In this document: piece by piece, positions 16,113 to 24,489 of the stretch
Position numbering within the stretch: the stretch's first letter is position 1
Layout of the letters: each line of letters starts with the position of its first letter
DNA from: Tistrella mobilis KA081020-065
Lineage (GTDB): Bacteria > Pseudomonadota > Alphaproteobacteria > Tistrellales > Tistrellaceae
Assembly: GCF_000264455.2 (NCBI RefSeq)
Contig: NC_017956.1
Coordinates: 541,501 to 605,500 of the forward strand
Reading direction: 5' to 3'
DNA length: 64,000 nt
Program-made: the position numbers and the translations under genes
Notes under the pieces: model-generated
Database searches by the model: none
Told to the model about the DNA's origin: nothing
The model's input: only the letters and a program-made list of their open reading frames with translations

Positions 16113-17276
16113 TCAGAGGCCTGCCACCGGCAGGCCATCGGCCGCCGGGGCGTCGAGACGATATTCCAGCATGTACGGGTCCGGGCGGACCCGGGTCTTC
16201 GGGTCATACACCAGGTCGAACTGACCGGCGGCCGTCACCCGGCCGACCTTGGGCCAGAGATGGGTGTGGTTGTTGTCGCGCTCGATCCGGATCCGGCCCT
16301 GAGGGGCATCCACCTCGACCTCGTAGAGCTGGGGCAGCAGATCCTGCGCCCGGTCGCTTTCGGCCCGGGCGAGGGCGGCTGCATAGAGATGGACCTGGAA
16401 ATACGCCGCTTCGGCCGCCGCTGCAATCACCGCATCGGGGCCGAAGCGGCGCCGGAAGGCCGCCACGAACCTGTGGTTGGCGGGGGTGTCGATCGCGGCG
16501 AAATAGGGCGAGACGCCGATATGGCCCTCGGCGATGCCCGGGCTCATCTGGGCGATTTCGGCCTCGCTGGTCGACTGGCTGGCGATCGGCATGGTGGCCG
16601 GGTCGAAGCCGGCGGCACGATAGGCTTCGTAGAACCGGGCGATGCCGTCGCCGACCACGGTCGAATAGATCACGTCCGGCCGCGTGCGCCGGATCTGGGC
16701 GATGACCTCGTCCATGTCGATTTCGTCCACCGCCAGCGGCACATACATCTCGTGCAGCACGGTGCCGCCGGATTGCAGATAGAGATCGGCGATGATCCGG
16801 TTGGATTCGTAAGGGTAGACGTAGTTGGAGCCCACGATGAACAGCCGCTTGCCGTAATGGGCGGTCAGATAATTCACCAGCTGGACCGAGTTCTGGTTGG
16901 GGCAGGCGCCGGTATAGATGCAGCTGCGGGAATATTCGAAGCCTTCATAGAGGGTGGGGTAGAACAGCAGCGCCTTGCGCGCCTCCACCACCGGCAGCAC
17001 GGCCTTGCGGGTGCTGGACATGTAGCAGCCGAAGATCACCGGCACCCGCTCCACATCCAGCAGGTGTTCAGCCTGATCGCGATAGAGCCTGGGCGTCGAG
17101 GCGGGGTCCAGGACCACCGGCTCGATCTGCCGGCCTGCAATGCCGCCCGCGGCATTGATCTCTTCGATCGCGAGCAGCGTGCCATGGCGCTGGGTGCGTT
17201 CCACTGCGGCGGTGACGCCGGTGTCGGAGAACAGCACGCCCACGCGCCAGCTATCCGGTATCGATCTCTTGCCCAT
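16113..17276 (-). CDS. AmiC-like cytoplasmic amide sensor / UrtA paralogue
   Basis: 387 residues with the periplasmic-binding fold of UrtA and AmiC but no signal peptide: the start MGKRSIPDSWRVGVLFSDTG enters the fold directly. Landmarks are FGCYMSSTRKAVLPVVEARK, YPTLYEGFEYS, YTGACPNQN and VGSNYVYPYESNR. The family senses short amides and controls AmiR by direct binding. The start at 17276 was chosen for length; another ATG lies 4 codons upstream, abutting the terminator U-run. The gene is preceded by its own attenuator, suggesting autoregulation. A gene divergent to it encodes an MFS protein. Confidence 0.88.
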   Translation of the reverse strand: MGKRSIPDSWRVGVLFSDTGVTAAVERTQRHGTLLAIEEINAAGGIAGRQIEPVVLDPASTPRLYRDQAEHLLDVERVPVIFGCYMSSTRKAVLPVVEARKALLFYPTLYEGFEYSRSCIYTGACPNQNSVQLVNYLTAHYGKRLFIVGSNYVYPYESNRIIADLYLQSGGTVLHEMYVPLAVDEIDMDEVIAQIRRTRPDVIYSTVVGDGIARFYEAYRAAGFDPATMPIASQSTSEAEIAQMSPGIAEGHIGVSPYFAAIDTPANHRFVAAFRRRFGPDAVIAAAAEAAYFQVHLYAAALARAESDRAQDLLPQLYEVEVDAPQGRIRIERDNNHTHLWPKVGRVTAAGQFDLVYDPKTRVRPDPYMLEYRLDAPAADGLPVAGL

Positions 17277-17288
17277 GGCCCTGCACAT

Positions 17289-17327
17289 AAAAAAAGCCCC
17301 CGGCCGGCACGAAATGCCGACGGGAGC
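17289..17327 (-). terminator. Intrinsic terminator (attenuator) before the AmiC-like gene
   Basis: On the minus strand GCTCCCG-T-CGGCA, loop TTTCG, TGCCG-GC-CGGGGGC, then seven T. It ends a few bases before the first possible start codon of the AmiC-like gene, so readthrough is required for expression of the regulators and probably of the whole operon. Confidence 0.88.
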
Positions 17328-17364
17328 TGCCCTGCTCACAATCACATGGCGGAGTCTGCCCGCC
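17322..17364 (-). promoter_or_regulatory. Putative ANTAR-target RNA upstream of the AmiC-like gene
   Basis: On the minus strand P1 is GGCGG-GCAGACU-CCGCC (17348-17364). Eight bases later P2 is GUGAGC-AGGGCA-GCUCCC (17322-17339), one mismatch in the stem, with a hexaloop carrying A1 and G4. The P2 3' arm is also the 5' arm of the following terminator. The spacing and overlap are the same as in the urtA leader. The P1 loop reads as 7 or 5 bases, not exactly 6. Confidence 0.65.
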
Positions 17365-17549
17365 TCTCCGAACAGGCTACGCCCAATGACGGTGCGTTGC
17401 AACATGATCGGCGGTGCCTCCGCATGGCTGCCATGCGGGGCGGGTTGCATCGCGGGCTCGACAGCGGCCCCCCGGCGCCGGCCATAATCCGCCCAATGAA
17501 ACGCGCGCGCGGCAGTGCACCGGCGCGCCTGGGTGTGGGAGGCCGGATC

Positions 17550-18737
17550 ATGAGTGCGCGCGACCCTGCAACGCCGGACGAGGACCGGATCCCCTGGCGG
17601 GCGGCTGCGGCGGCCTTCGCCTCGGTGCTGATCGGCCTGGGGCTTGCCCGCTTCGCCTATACGCCGATGATCCCGGCCCTGGTCGAGGGCGGCTGGTATG
17701 ACGGCGCGGCAGCGGCCAGCCTGGGAGCGGTCAATCTGGGGGGCTATCTGGCCGGAGCCCTGGCGGCCGCACCGCTGGCCCGCCGGGTGCCGGTCGCCAT
17801 GCTGATCCGGATCGCGATCGCGCTCACCGTCATCTCCTTCGCCGCCTCTGCGGTGCATCTGGGCTATGGCTGGCTGGCGGTCTGGCGCGCGATCGGCGGC
17901 ATCACCGGCGCCATCCTGATGATCGTCGCCGTGCCGGCGGCGCTGTCGGCGACACCGATCCGGCGGCGCGGCCGGGTGGCCGGGCTGGTCTTCACCGGTG
18001 TGGGCCTGGGCGTGGTGGTCTCGGGTCAGCTGGTGCCGATCGCAGCAGGTTTCGGCGTGGTCGAGGCCTGGGGCATGCTGACCATCTTCGCCCTGGTGCT
18101 GGGCGTTGTCGGCTGGAGCGGCTGGCCGCGTGAGGCAACGGGACCGGCGGTCGGGGGCGGCCATCTGGGCGTGCCGCCGGCAGCCACCGGTGCGGCGCTG
18201 GCGCTGATCGGTCTTGCCTATGCCCTGGATGCCTTCGGCTTCGTGCCCCATACCCTGTTCTGGGCGGATTACGTCGCCCGCACCCTGGGCCTCGGCCTTG
18301 CGGCCGCCGGCGCGTCCTGGAGTCTGTTCGGTCTGGGCGCCGCTTTCGGGCCGATCACCGTCGGGCTGGTCGCCGAGCGGATCGGCTTCGGGCGCACGCT
18401 GGTGGGGGGGCTGGTCATCAAGGGCACCGCCATCGGCCTCGCCGCCTTCACCACCGCCCCCTGGGCATTGGCGGCGAGTGCCGCGGTGGTCGGGCTGCTG
18501 ACGCCGGGCATGGGCACGATGGTCGCCGGGCGGATCACCGAGATCGCGAGCCCGCATCGCCAGCGCCAGGCCTGGGCGGCGATGACCGTGAGCTTCGCGG
18601 TGGCGCAGAGCCTTTCGGGTTTTGCGATGACGGAATGGTATGCGGTGTCCGGCGAGCACCGGCCGCTGTTCATCGCAGGCGCCGTGGCGCTGTTCCTGGG
18701 GGCGATCGCGGCGGCGCTGACGCTTCGCCGACGCTGA
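17550..18737 (+). CDS. YbfB/YjiJ-family MFS transporter
   Basis: 395 residues with about twelve hydrophobic helices. The first helix, AFASVLIGLGLARFAYTPMIPALV, is the hallmark of the YbfB/YjiJ (MFS_4) family. The start was chosen at 17550, with GGGAGG 8 bases upstream; an in-frame ATG at 17496 would add 18 basic residues. It is divergent from the AmiC-like gene, with 273 bases between. Substrate is unknown; it may export a metabolite related to the neighbouring amide system. Confidence 0.85.
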   Translation: MSARDPATPDEDRIPWRAAAAAFASVLIGLGLARFAYTPMIPALVEGGWYDGAAAASLGAVNLGGYLAGALAAAPLARRVPVAMLIRIAIALTVISFAASAVHLGYGWLAVWRAIGGITGAILMIVAVPAALSATPIRRRGRVAGLVFTGVGLGVVVSGQLVPIAAGFGVVEAWGMLTIFALVLGVVGWSGWPREATGPAVGGGHLGVPPAATGAALALIGLAYALDAFGFVPHTLFWADYVARTLGLGLAAAGASWSLFGLGAAFGPITVGLVAERIGFGRTLVGGLVIKGTAIGLAAFTTAPWALAASAAVVGLLTPGMGTMVAGRITEIASPHRQRQAWAAMTVSFAVAQSLSGFAMTEWYAVSGEHRPLFIAGAVALFLGAIAAALTLRRR

Positions 18738-18747
18738 ACCCTGCGGC

Positions 18748-19404
18748 TCAGGTCAGGAAGTGCACCAGGGCGTAGACCAGCGCCTTGAACAGGGCGACCA
18801 CGACGGCGGCAGCCAGGGCGCAGCTGAGCAGGCCCAGCACATAGCCGATCAGCACCGTCAGCCCGTCGCGTTCGATCAGGCCGAGGGCGATCACCGAGAT
18901 TGCGATCGCCGGCGGGTTGTTGCCGAAGGGGATGGGTAGCACCAGCACGATCGACAGGATCACCATGATCACGCCGAGCAGCCGTTCGGCCTTGCCTTCG
19001 ATCACCCAGGCGCAACGCGGCTTCAGCAGGCGCTCGACCTTCTCAAGCCAGGGCAGAGCCTTGTTGAAGACCATCATGAAATCGGTCTTGCGGAACGACC
19101 GGCGGGCCAGGAAGGCCGGCAGCCAGGGGCTGCGCTGGCCGAGCATCAGGCCGATGGCGAAGGGAACGATCGGCGCGCCCAGCACGGCCGAGAGGCCGGG
19201 AATGCCCAGCGGCAGACAGTTGGGCAGGGCAAACAGCAGGATCAGGGCGGCAAAGGCGCGATCGCCCATCACCGTGGTCAGATCGTGCAGGCTGATACGT
19301 TCACCGGGCCAGTCCCGGATCAGCCGCTTCAGAACGTCCGACGTCCGTTCAGGACGAGGCGGATGCCCGCCGCTGGAGGCGGCATCCTCGTGGAGCGTCA
19401 TCAT
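18748..19404 (-). CDS. ExoD-family membrane protein
   Basis: 218 residues. The segment GDRAFAALILLFALPNCLPLGIPG and the later LPIPFGNNPPAIAISVIALGLIERDG match the ExoD family, first linked to exopolysaccharide production in rhizobia. About five membrane segments are visible. The start at 19404 is the first of two adjacent ATGs; an in-frame start at 19479 is possible, neither having a strong ribosome site. It converges on the MFS gene with 10 bases between. Confidence 0.82.
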   Translation of the reverse strand: MMTLHEDAASSGGHPPRPERTSDVLKRLIRDWPGERISLHDLTTVMGDRAFAALILLFALPNCLPLGIPGLSAVLGAPIVPFAIGLMLGQRSPWLPAFLARRSFRKTDFMMVFNKALPWLEKVERLLKPRCAWVIEGKAERLLGVIMVILSIVLVLPIPFGNNPPAIAISVIALGLIERDGLTVLIGYVLGLLSCALAAAVVVALFKALVYALVHFLT

Positions 19405-19737
19405 CCCATCCGTCACGCGGCTCGTTCCGTTCCTGTATGGCCCGCTTCCGGCCCGGAAGCTGTTGCCTGCGGCCGCCATTCTGTCGGGCGGTCCTCCCCC
19501 CGGATCGTCCGTCGGGCGATCCTCGGGTCAAGCATGCGGCCTGCATATTAACCAATGCTTTCGGACGGAGGGAGGCGCAGAATTTCATAAAATTTGCATG
19601 TCGGCCTCTCGTCATCCGGAAAGACGATGTCCATGTGACACGCTCGTGCCGCCCGGCATGCCGAGGCCGGTTGCAAGCAGGCGGGCAGCGGCGGTACCGT
19701 CGGTCTGCCCATCCCGAAACCGAGGCTCGGACCACCC
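19405..19737. other. Intergenic region between exoD-like and DUF1007 genes
   Basis: 333 bases between divergent genes, so promoters for both should lie here. AT-rich stretches occur at 19541-19560 (CTGCATATTAACCAATGC) and 19580-19605 (GAATTTCATAAAATTTGC, an imperfect inverted repeat). The first resembles CTGCATATTGTAACCA at 21479-21494 before the histidine kinase gene. No gene or recognised operator was seen. Confidence 0.5.
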
Positions 19738-20355
19738 ATGATCCGGACGCGTTCCCGCACCGCTCTTTTCATCGCTGCGGTCGCGGCCGCGCTTGTGCCC
19801 CTGCTTCGGCCGTCTCCGGCCCGCGCACACCCGCATGTCTGGGTCACGGCGGAGGCGACGCCCGAGACGGTTGACGACAAGGTGACGGCGATCGAGCTGA
19901 GCTGGACCTTCGATCCGATGCTGAGCGCGGTTCTGATCCAGGATTTCGACAGGAATGCCGACGGCCGCTACGATGCCGACGAACAGGCGGCTCTGACGGC
20001 CGAACTGTTGAAGAACATGTCGGAATACGGTTATTTCACCCATATCCAGGTCGACGCCTCCTTCGTCGACCTGGCCGGGGTGGACGGCATGGCCGCCGCG
20101 ATCGGCGACAAGGTCGTGACCATGAGCTTCCGCGCCCGCCTCACCGAGCCGGTCGACCCGCGGAAGCACCGGATCACCCTCGGGGTCTACGATCCGGAAT
20201 ATTATATCGCCTTCGACCTGCCGGCTGCGTCGCTGCATCTCAATGCACCGCCGCTCGACCTCTGCCGCCCGGTCGCGCGGGAGGACACGCTTAACCCCAT
20301 CTATTTCGGCTATGTGAACCCCGAGGTGATCGATGTCGTCTGCCCTGCGCGCTGA
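19738..20355 (+). CDS. DUF1007 periplasmic metal-handling protein (ZevA-like)
   Basis: 205 residues. A signal peptide (ALFIAAVAAALVPLLRPSPARA) precedes a mature protein starting HPHVWVTAEA, whose N-terminal histidines are typical. DFDRNADGRYDADE resembles a calcium-type EF loop and is common in DUF1007. The gene overlaps the NicO transporter by 23 bases, so they are coupled. The same pair in Haemophilus influenzae, ZevAB, supports zinc uptake; nickel or cobalt is the other possibility. Confidence 0.85.
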   Translation: MIRTRSRTALFIAAVAAALVPLLRPSPARAHPHVWVTAEATPETVDDKVTAIELSWTFDPMLSAVLIQDFDRNADGRYDADEQAALTAELLKNMSEYGYFTHIQVDASFVDLAGVDGMAAAIGDKVVTMSFRARLTEPVDPRKHRITLGVYDPEYYIAFDLPAASLHLNAPPLDLCRPVAREDTLNPIYFGYVNPEVIDVVCPAR

Positions 20356-21460
20356 CCGGATGCGGAGGATCCGGGCGGCGGTGCCCGCCTGTGTCGCGAC
20401 CCTGCTGCCGGCCTTCCTGCCGACTTTGGCCATGGCCTCCAGCTATCTGGGGCGTGCCGGTGGAGGCACGCCACCGCCGGCACCGGTGACCGAGGCGGCG
20501 GTCGGGGCCGGCATTCTGGGCCCGGTGCTGATGCAGATCATCACCTGGCAGGGCGAACTCAATGCGCTGATCTCGGGCCGGCTGGGCGAGGCGGTGCGCG
20601 AGGGTACCATCCTGCCCGCCCTGACCGTGATCGGCCTCGCTTTCGTCTATGGTCTGCTGCATGCGGCCGGCCCCGGTCATGGCAAGGTGGCGGTGGCGGG
20701 CTATCTGGCGGGCCGACCGGCCGATGCGCGAACCAGCATGGTGATGGGTGTCGCCATCAGCCTGATGCAGGGGGCGGTGGCCATTCTGGTGATCGGGGGC
20801 CTTGCCCTGATCCTGGGACGGCAGGGGCTGGGACGGATGACCGATCCGCTGGCACTGGAACTGGCGAGCTATGCCCTGATCGCGACGATGGGCGGCTGGA
20901 TGATCGTAAACCTGCTGCGCGGTCGCGCCGCCTGCGGCCATGATCACGGGCACCACGATCACGGGCACCACGATCATGATGATCACGCCCATCACGACCA
21001 TGGGCACCACGATCACGGGCACCACGATTACGGGCACGACCATTCCTCCGGGTGCCATGCCTGCGGCCACGATCATCATCATGATGACCACGATCACGGC
21101 CACCACGCCCCACCGGCCCGGCGACACCCCGACGCCTTCTGGGGCATGATCGTCGCGGCCGGCATCCGCCCCTGTTCCGGAGCGATCCTGCTGCTGCTGT
21201 TCTCGATGAGCCAGGGCGCCTTCCTGCTGGGGGTCACGGGCGTCGTCGCGATGAGCCTTGGCTCGGCCATCACCGTCGTGCTGATCGGCCTGGGCGTGGT
21301 CGGGGTCCGGCGATCGCTGATGGCGCTGGCGGCCGGCGGCGGGTCGCGCACCGCACGCCTGCTGGATCGTGGCCTGGGCTTCCTGGCGCCGGGCATGATC
21401 CTGGTCTTCGGCATATTGATGGCCTGGGCGACCTGGATTCGCATCACTGCCGGTATTTGA
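20333..21460 (+). CDS. NicO-family metal transporter with His-rich loop (ZevB/RcnA-like)
   Basis: 375 residues. After an export-like N-terminus come helices with LLHAAGPGHGKVAVAGYLAGR, the HxxxxD-type NicO signature region, and later AAGIRPCSGAILLLLFSM. Between helices, residues about 200-265 are dominated by His, Asp and Gly (repeated GHHDH units and CHACGHDHHH), a likely metal-buffering loop. The DNA there is an internal near-repeat of CACGATCACGGGCAC units. Partner of the DUF1007 protein. Metal specificity (Zn, Ni or Co) and direction are not decidable from sequence. Confidence 0.88.
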   Translation: MSSALRADRMRRIRAAVPACVATLLPAFLPTLAMASSYLGRAGGGTPPPAPVTEAAVGAGILGPVLMQIITWQGELNALISGRLGEAVREGTILPALTVIGLAFVYGLLHAAGPGHGKVAVAGYLAGRPADARTSMVMGVAISLMQGAVAILVIGGLALILGRQGLGRMTDPLALELASYALIATMGGWMIVNLLRGRAACGHDHGHHDHGHHDHDDHAHHDHGHHDHGHHDYGHDHSSGCHACGHDHHHDDHDHGHHAPPARRHPDAFWGMIVAAGIRPCSGAILLLLFSMSQGAFLLGVTGVVAMSLGSAITVVLIGLGVVGVRRSLMALAAGGGSRTARLLDRGLGFLAPGMILVFGILMAWATWIRITAGI

Positions 21461-21583
21461 CCGCATCACCAGTAAAGGCTGCATATTGTAACCATTCGGT
21501 CGCCTCATGGTCGACAAGTGCAGACGATTGGCCTAGTCTGAATGTAATCCGTGTTTTCGCCACCCGGTGGGACATGCCTGCGC

Positions 21584-23092
21584 ATGAAAACGGACCCGAC
21601 GCTGCCAGAAGATCCGGGCCTGTTTGCCGATATCGTCGACGCCACCCACGACGCGATCGTGGTGATCGACGAACGCGGGATCATCAGGCTCGTCAATCGC
21701 GCGGCGGAGCTGATCTTCGGCTATACGCCTGACGAGCTGGTCGGCCGGAATGTCAGCCTGCTGATGCGATCAGAGGAAGCCGAGGCCCATAACGGCTATC
21801 TGGCCGCTGCCGACAGCGATCTGCGCCGCCGGATCGTCGGCCGCGGCCGCCAGCTGCTCGGCCGGCGGCGTGACGGATCTCCGGTGCCGATCGATCTGGT
21901 GGTCAGCATGCTGCCGCGGCCGGGCGGGACCCGGTTCTATATCGGCACAATCCGCGACCTCTCGGACCGGAAACTTGCCGAGGAAAGCCTGCGCCTCGGT
22001 TTCGAGAGCAGCGGCGTGGGCCAGGCGATGATGTCCCCCGACGGCCGCCTGCTTCGGGTGAACGGGGCGCTGGCCAGAAGTCTTGGGCATGAACAGGGGC
22101 GGCTGATAGGCGGCGATATCCGTGCAATCCTGCATCCCGATGATGTCGAGGCCGCGCATGAATGGCTTGCGGCCATCCGCGCGGGCGGGCGGTTGCGGGA
22201 CGGCATGCGGATCTGCCGTCATGCCGACGGGCGCAAGGTCTGGTTCCGGGTCGCAGGTGCCGTCATCCGGGACGGCAAGGGCCACCATGCGCATTGCATC
22301 GTTCAGTTCGCCGACGTGACGCCCCTGGTCGAAGCCGAGCACCGCCTGACCATGGCACTGGCCGCGGCCGAGACCGCGAGTGCGGCCAAGACGGCCTTCC
22401 TCGCCCATATGAACCACGAACTGCGCACGCCGCTGAATGCGGTGATCGGCTTTGCCGAACTGCTGATCGCGGGCCTGCACGGGGCGCTGCCGCCCCGGCA
22501 GCGCGATTATGTGGATGCCATCCATCAGGCGGGCTGCCGGCTGCTCGCGATCGTGGACGACATCCTCGACCTCACCCGGCTGGACGATCCGTCGATGCTG
22601 GAGACCCAGGACGTCGATGTGAGCGGGGTGGTGCGCAAGGGCCTGGAACGGGCGGCCGTGGCCGAGGGGCGGGCGGATGTGGTCGTCACCGTCACCATCG
22701 ATCAGGGTGTGACCCTGTCGGGCGATTCCGCCGCGACGGTCCGGATCATCGCCAATCTCGCCTCCAATGCGATCAAGTTCTCAGGCCCTGGCGGGCGGGT
22801 CGCCATCGAAGCCAGCCGCTATGACGGCGATGCCGGTCATGGGGTGATCATCCGGGTTCGGGACGAAGGGCCCGGCATGCCGGCGGGGCTCGCCGCGGAT
22901 GTCGGCTGGCCGTTCGAGACCGGCGGCGGGGTTCTGTCGCGCAACCATGGCGGCGCCGGGCTAGGCCTCGCCATCGTGCGCCGGCTGGTGATGCTGATGG
23001 GGGGCACGATCTCGGTCGATACCAGTACCGGTGGCGGCACCACCGTCGTCGTCGATCTGCCGGACCGGCAGCGGGTAGGGCAGGTCGCCTGA
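21584..23092 (+). CDS. Soluble PAS-PAS sensor histidine kinase, paralogue 1
   Basis: 502 residues without membrane segments. PAS1 spans about 10-130 (DATHDAIVVIDERGIIRLVNRAAE, GTIRDLSDRK) and PAS2 about 135-260. The HisKA box is HMNHELRTPLNAVIGFAELL with the phospho-His. The ATPase domain has the N box NLASNAIKF, G1 DEGPGMP and G2 GGAGLGLAIVRRL. No receiver domain or adjacent response regulator. The ATG at 21584 was chosen; a GTG 11 codons upstream is possible. It is highly similar throughout to the kinase at 24490-25986. Confidence 0.87.
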   Translation: MKTDPTLPEDPGLFADIVDATHDAIVVIDERGIIRLVNRAAELIFGYTPDELVGRNVSLLMRSEEAEAHNGYLAAADSDLRRRIVGRGRQLLGRRRDGSPVPIDLVVSMLPRPGGTRFYIGTIRDLSDRKLAEESLRLGFESSGVGQAMMSPDGRLLRVNGALARSLGHEQGRLIGGDIRAILHPDDVEAAHEWLAAIRAGGRLRDGMRICRHADGRKVWFRVAGAVIRDGKGHHAHCIVQFADVTPLVEAEHRLTMALAAAETASAAKTAFLAHMNHELRTPLNAVIGFAELLIAGLHGALPPRQRDYVDAIHQAGCRLLAIVDDILDLTRLDDPSMLETQDVDVSGVVRKGLERAAVAEGRADVVVTVTIDQGVTLSGDSAATVRIIANLASNAIKFSGPGGRVAIEASRYDGDAGHGVIIRVRDEGPGMPAGLAADVGWPFETGGGVLSRNHGGAGLGLAIVRRLVMLMGGTISVDTSTGGGTTVVVDLPDRQRVGQVA

Positions 23093-23153
23093 TCCATGGC
23101 CGGCCCGCATGCGTAAGACGACAGGCGTCATACCCTTTGCCGGAGGCTTCCCC

Positions 23154-23771
23154 ATGCATGCGCCTGGCGTCTTCCGTCTGTGTTCCCTGGCCCTGATAGT
23201 GGCTGCGGCCGTTCTGCGTCCGGCCCAGGCGGAGGATACGGTCCAGGCGGAGGATACGGTCCAGGCGGAGGATACGGGCCGTGTGGTCGAGCTTCTGGAT
23301 CTCCCCCGCCACGCCGCCCTGATGCGCCATGCCACGGCCCCGGGCACCGGCGACCCCGACCATTTCCGCCTGAACGATTGCACCACCCAGCGCAACCTGT
23401 CCGAGGCGGGGCGTGCCGAGGCGCGCGAGACCGGCCGTCTGCTTCGGGCAGCGGGGCTGGCCGAAGCCCTCGTGCTCACCAGCCGCTGGTGCCGGGCAAC
23501 CGATACCGCCCGCGAACTGGATCTGGGCGAGGTGGATCCGTTTCCGCCGCTCGACAGTTTTTTCCGCGACCGCAGCCGCGAAGATGCGGTGCGGCGCGAT
23601 ATCCTGGCGCGGATCGCCGGGCGCAAGGCCGGCGATCCGCCGCTGATCATGGTCAGCCACCAGGTCAACATCACCGCCATCACCGGCATCTTCCCGGCAT
23701 CGGGAGAGATCGTCGTGGTCGAAGTGCTGCCGGAGGGAACCGCCGCGGTGCGGGCGCGGCTCTCCCCTTGA
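23154..23771 (+). CDS. Exported histidine phosphatase-superfamily protein
   Basis: 205 residues with a signal peptide (FRLCSLALIVAAAVLRPAQA). The mature part has the phosphohistidine motif LMRHATAPG (His as nucleophile, Ala for the usual Gly) and the second His in MVSHQVNIT. RNLSEAGRAEARETGRLLR is the usual helix after the catalytic loop. GGAGG lies 7 bases before the start. Just after the signal cleavage site an 18-bp unit is repeated, giving VQAEDT copies. It lies between the two PAS kinases; a link to them is only positional. Confidence 0.85.
   Translation: MHAPGVFRLCSLALIVAAAVLRPAQAEDTVQAEDTVQAEDTGRVVELLDLPRHAALMRHATAPGTGDPDHFRLNDCTTQRNLSEAGRAEARETGRLLRAAGLAEALVLTSRWCRATDTARELDLGEVDPFPPLDSFFRDRSREDAVRRDILARIAGRKAGDPPLIMVSHQVNITAITGIFPASGEIVVVEVLPEGTAAVRARLSP
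23225..23276 (+). repeat. 18-bp in-frame tandem repeat, almost three copies
   Basis: Unit GTCCAGGCGGAGGATACG: one 16-base partial copy and two identical full copies back to back. It encodes VQAEDT at the start of the mature phosphatase. The copies are identical at DNA level, so the expansion is recent or prone to slippage; the length change keeps the frame. Confidence 0.9.
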
Positions 23772-23817
23772 CCGCCCGGCCGGCGTCTCCCCCCTCGGAA
23801 CCATCAGGATGCTACCC

Positions 23818-24420
23818 ATGACCTCCCCTTCTGCCGGCCTCCCCCGCACCGCCCGCCCCCCCGTCTTCTCGGGGCGGTCGCTGCTGGCCCTGCTGGGGTT
23901 CCTCGCGCTCTCTGCCGTGGTCTCGGGGCTTGGCGGCGCGGTCACCACGCCCGAAATCGACGGCTGGTACCGCACCCTGCCCAAGCCCGGTTTCACCCCG
24001 CCCGACTGGGTTTTCGCGCCGGTCTGGACCACGCTCTATATCCTGATGGCGGTGGCGGCCTGGCGGGTCTGGCGCAAGGCCGGCATCGCCGGGGCACGCG
24101 GGGCCCTTGGCCTGCATCTCGTGCAGCTGGCGCTCAACCTCGCCTGGTCGGTGCTGTTCTTCGGCCTGCATCAGGTCGGTCTGGCGCTGGTCGACATCCT
24201 GGTGCTGCTGGTGGCCGTCACGGCGACCGCGATCGCCTTCGGCCGTCATGATCGTCCGGCGGGGCTGCTTATGCTGCCCTATCTCGCCTGGGGGCCTTTG
24301 CTACCGCGCTCAATGCCTCGATCTGGCTCAATCTCAGCCCAGGACTGTGACGAAGTGCACAGGAGAGGCGGGTTCGGGCTTGCAGGGATCGGGCAGGTGG
24401 TCCCCGTTTCCGGTGCATAG
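23818..24420 (+). CDS. tspO: TspO/MBR-family protein with 3' frameshift
   Basis: The frame encodes a tryptophan-rich sensor protein: FTPPDWVFAPVWTTLYILMAVAAW and LNLAWSVLFFGLHQVGLALVDI are classic TspO segments, with five helices expected. At PYLAWG the frame changes: adding one G to the G5 run at 24290-24294 restores AFATALNASIWLNLSPGL and a stop at 24348-24350, the normal family end. As written, a non-homologous 40-residue tail continues to 24420. Either a real frameshift mutation or a base-calling error. TspO proteins bind porphyrins and act in redox or light signalling. Confidence 0.8.
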   Translation: MTSPSAGLPRTARPPVFSGRSLLALLGFLALSAVVSGLGGAVTTPEIDGWYRTLPKPGFTPPDWVFAPVWTTLYILMAVAAWRVWRKAGIAGARGALGLHLVQLALNLAWSVLFFGLHQVGLALVDILVLLVAVTATAIAFGRHDRPAGLLMLPYLAWGPLLPRSMPRSGSISAQDCDEVHRRGGFGLAGIGQVVPVSGA

Positions 24421-24489
24421 ACGCAAGGGCCGCGCCTCCGTAGATTGCGGCATCTCCGACTTGCTGCTTTGCGGAAACCTGCCCCTGCC

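Noticed and set aside
16260-17549. Plus-strand frame upstream of and in phase with the MFS gene
   Set aside because: It is antisense to the AmiC-like gene; the translation has no family features and the MFS helix begins only after 17550.
20940-21110. Independent repeat element or CRISPR-like array
   Set aside because: The repetition is coding and explained by the His-rich loop; no constant repeat with spacers.
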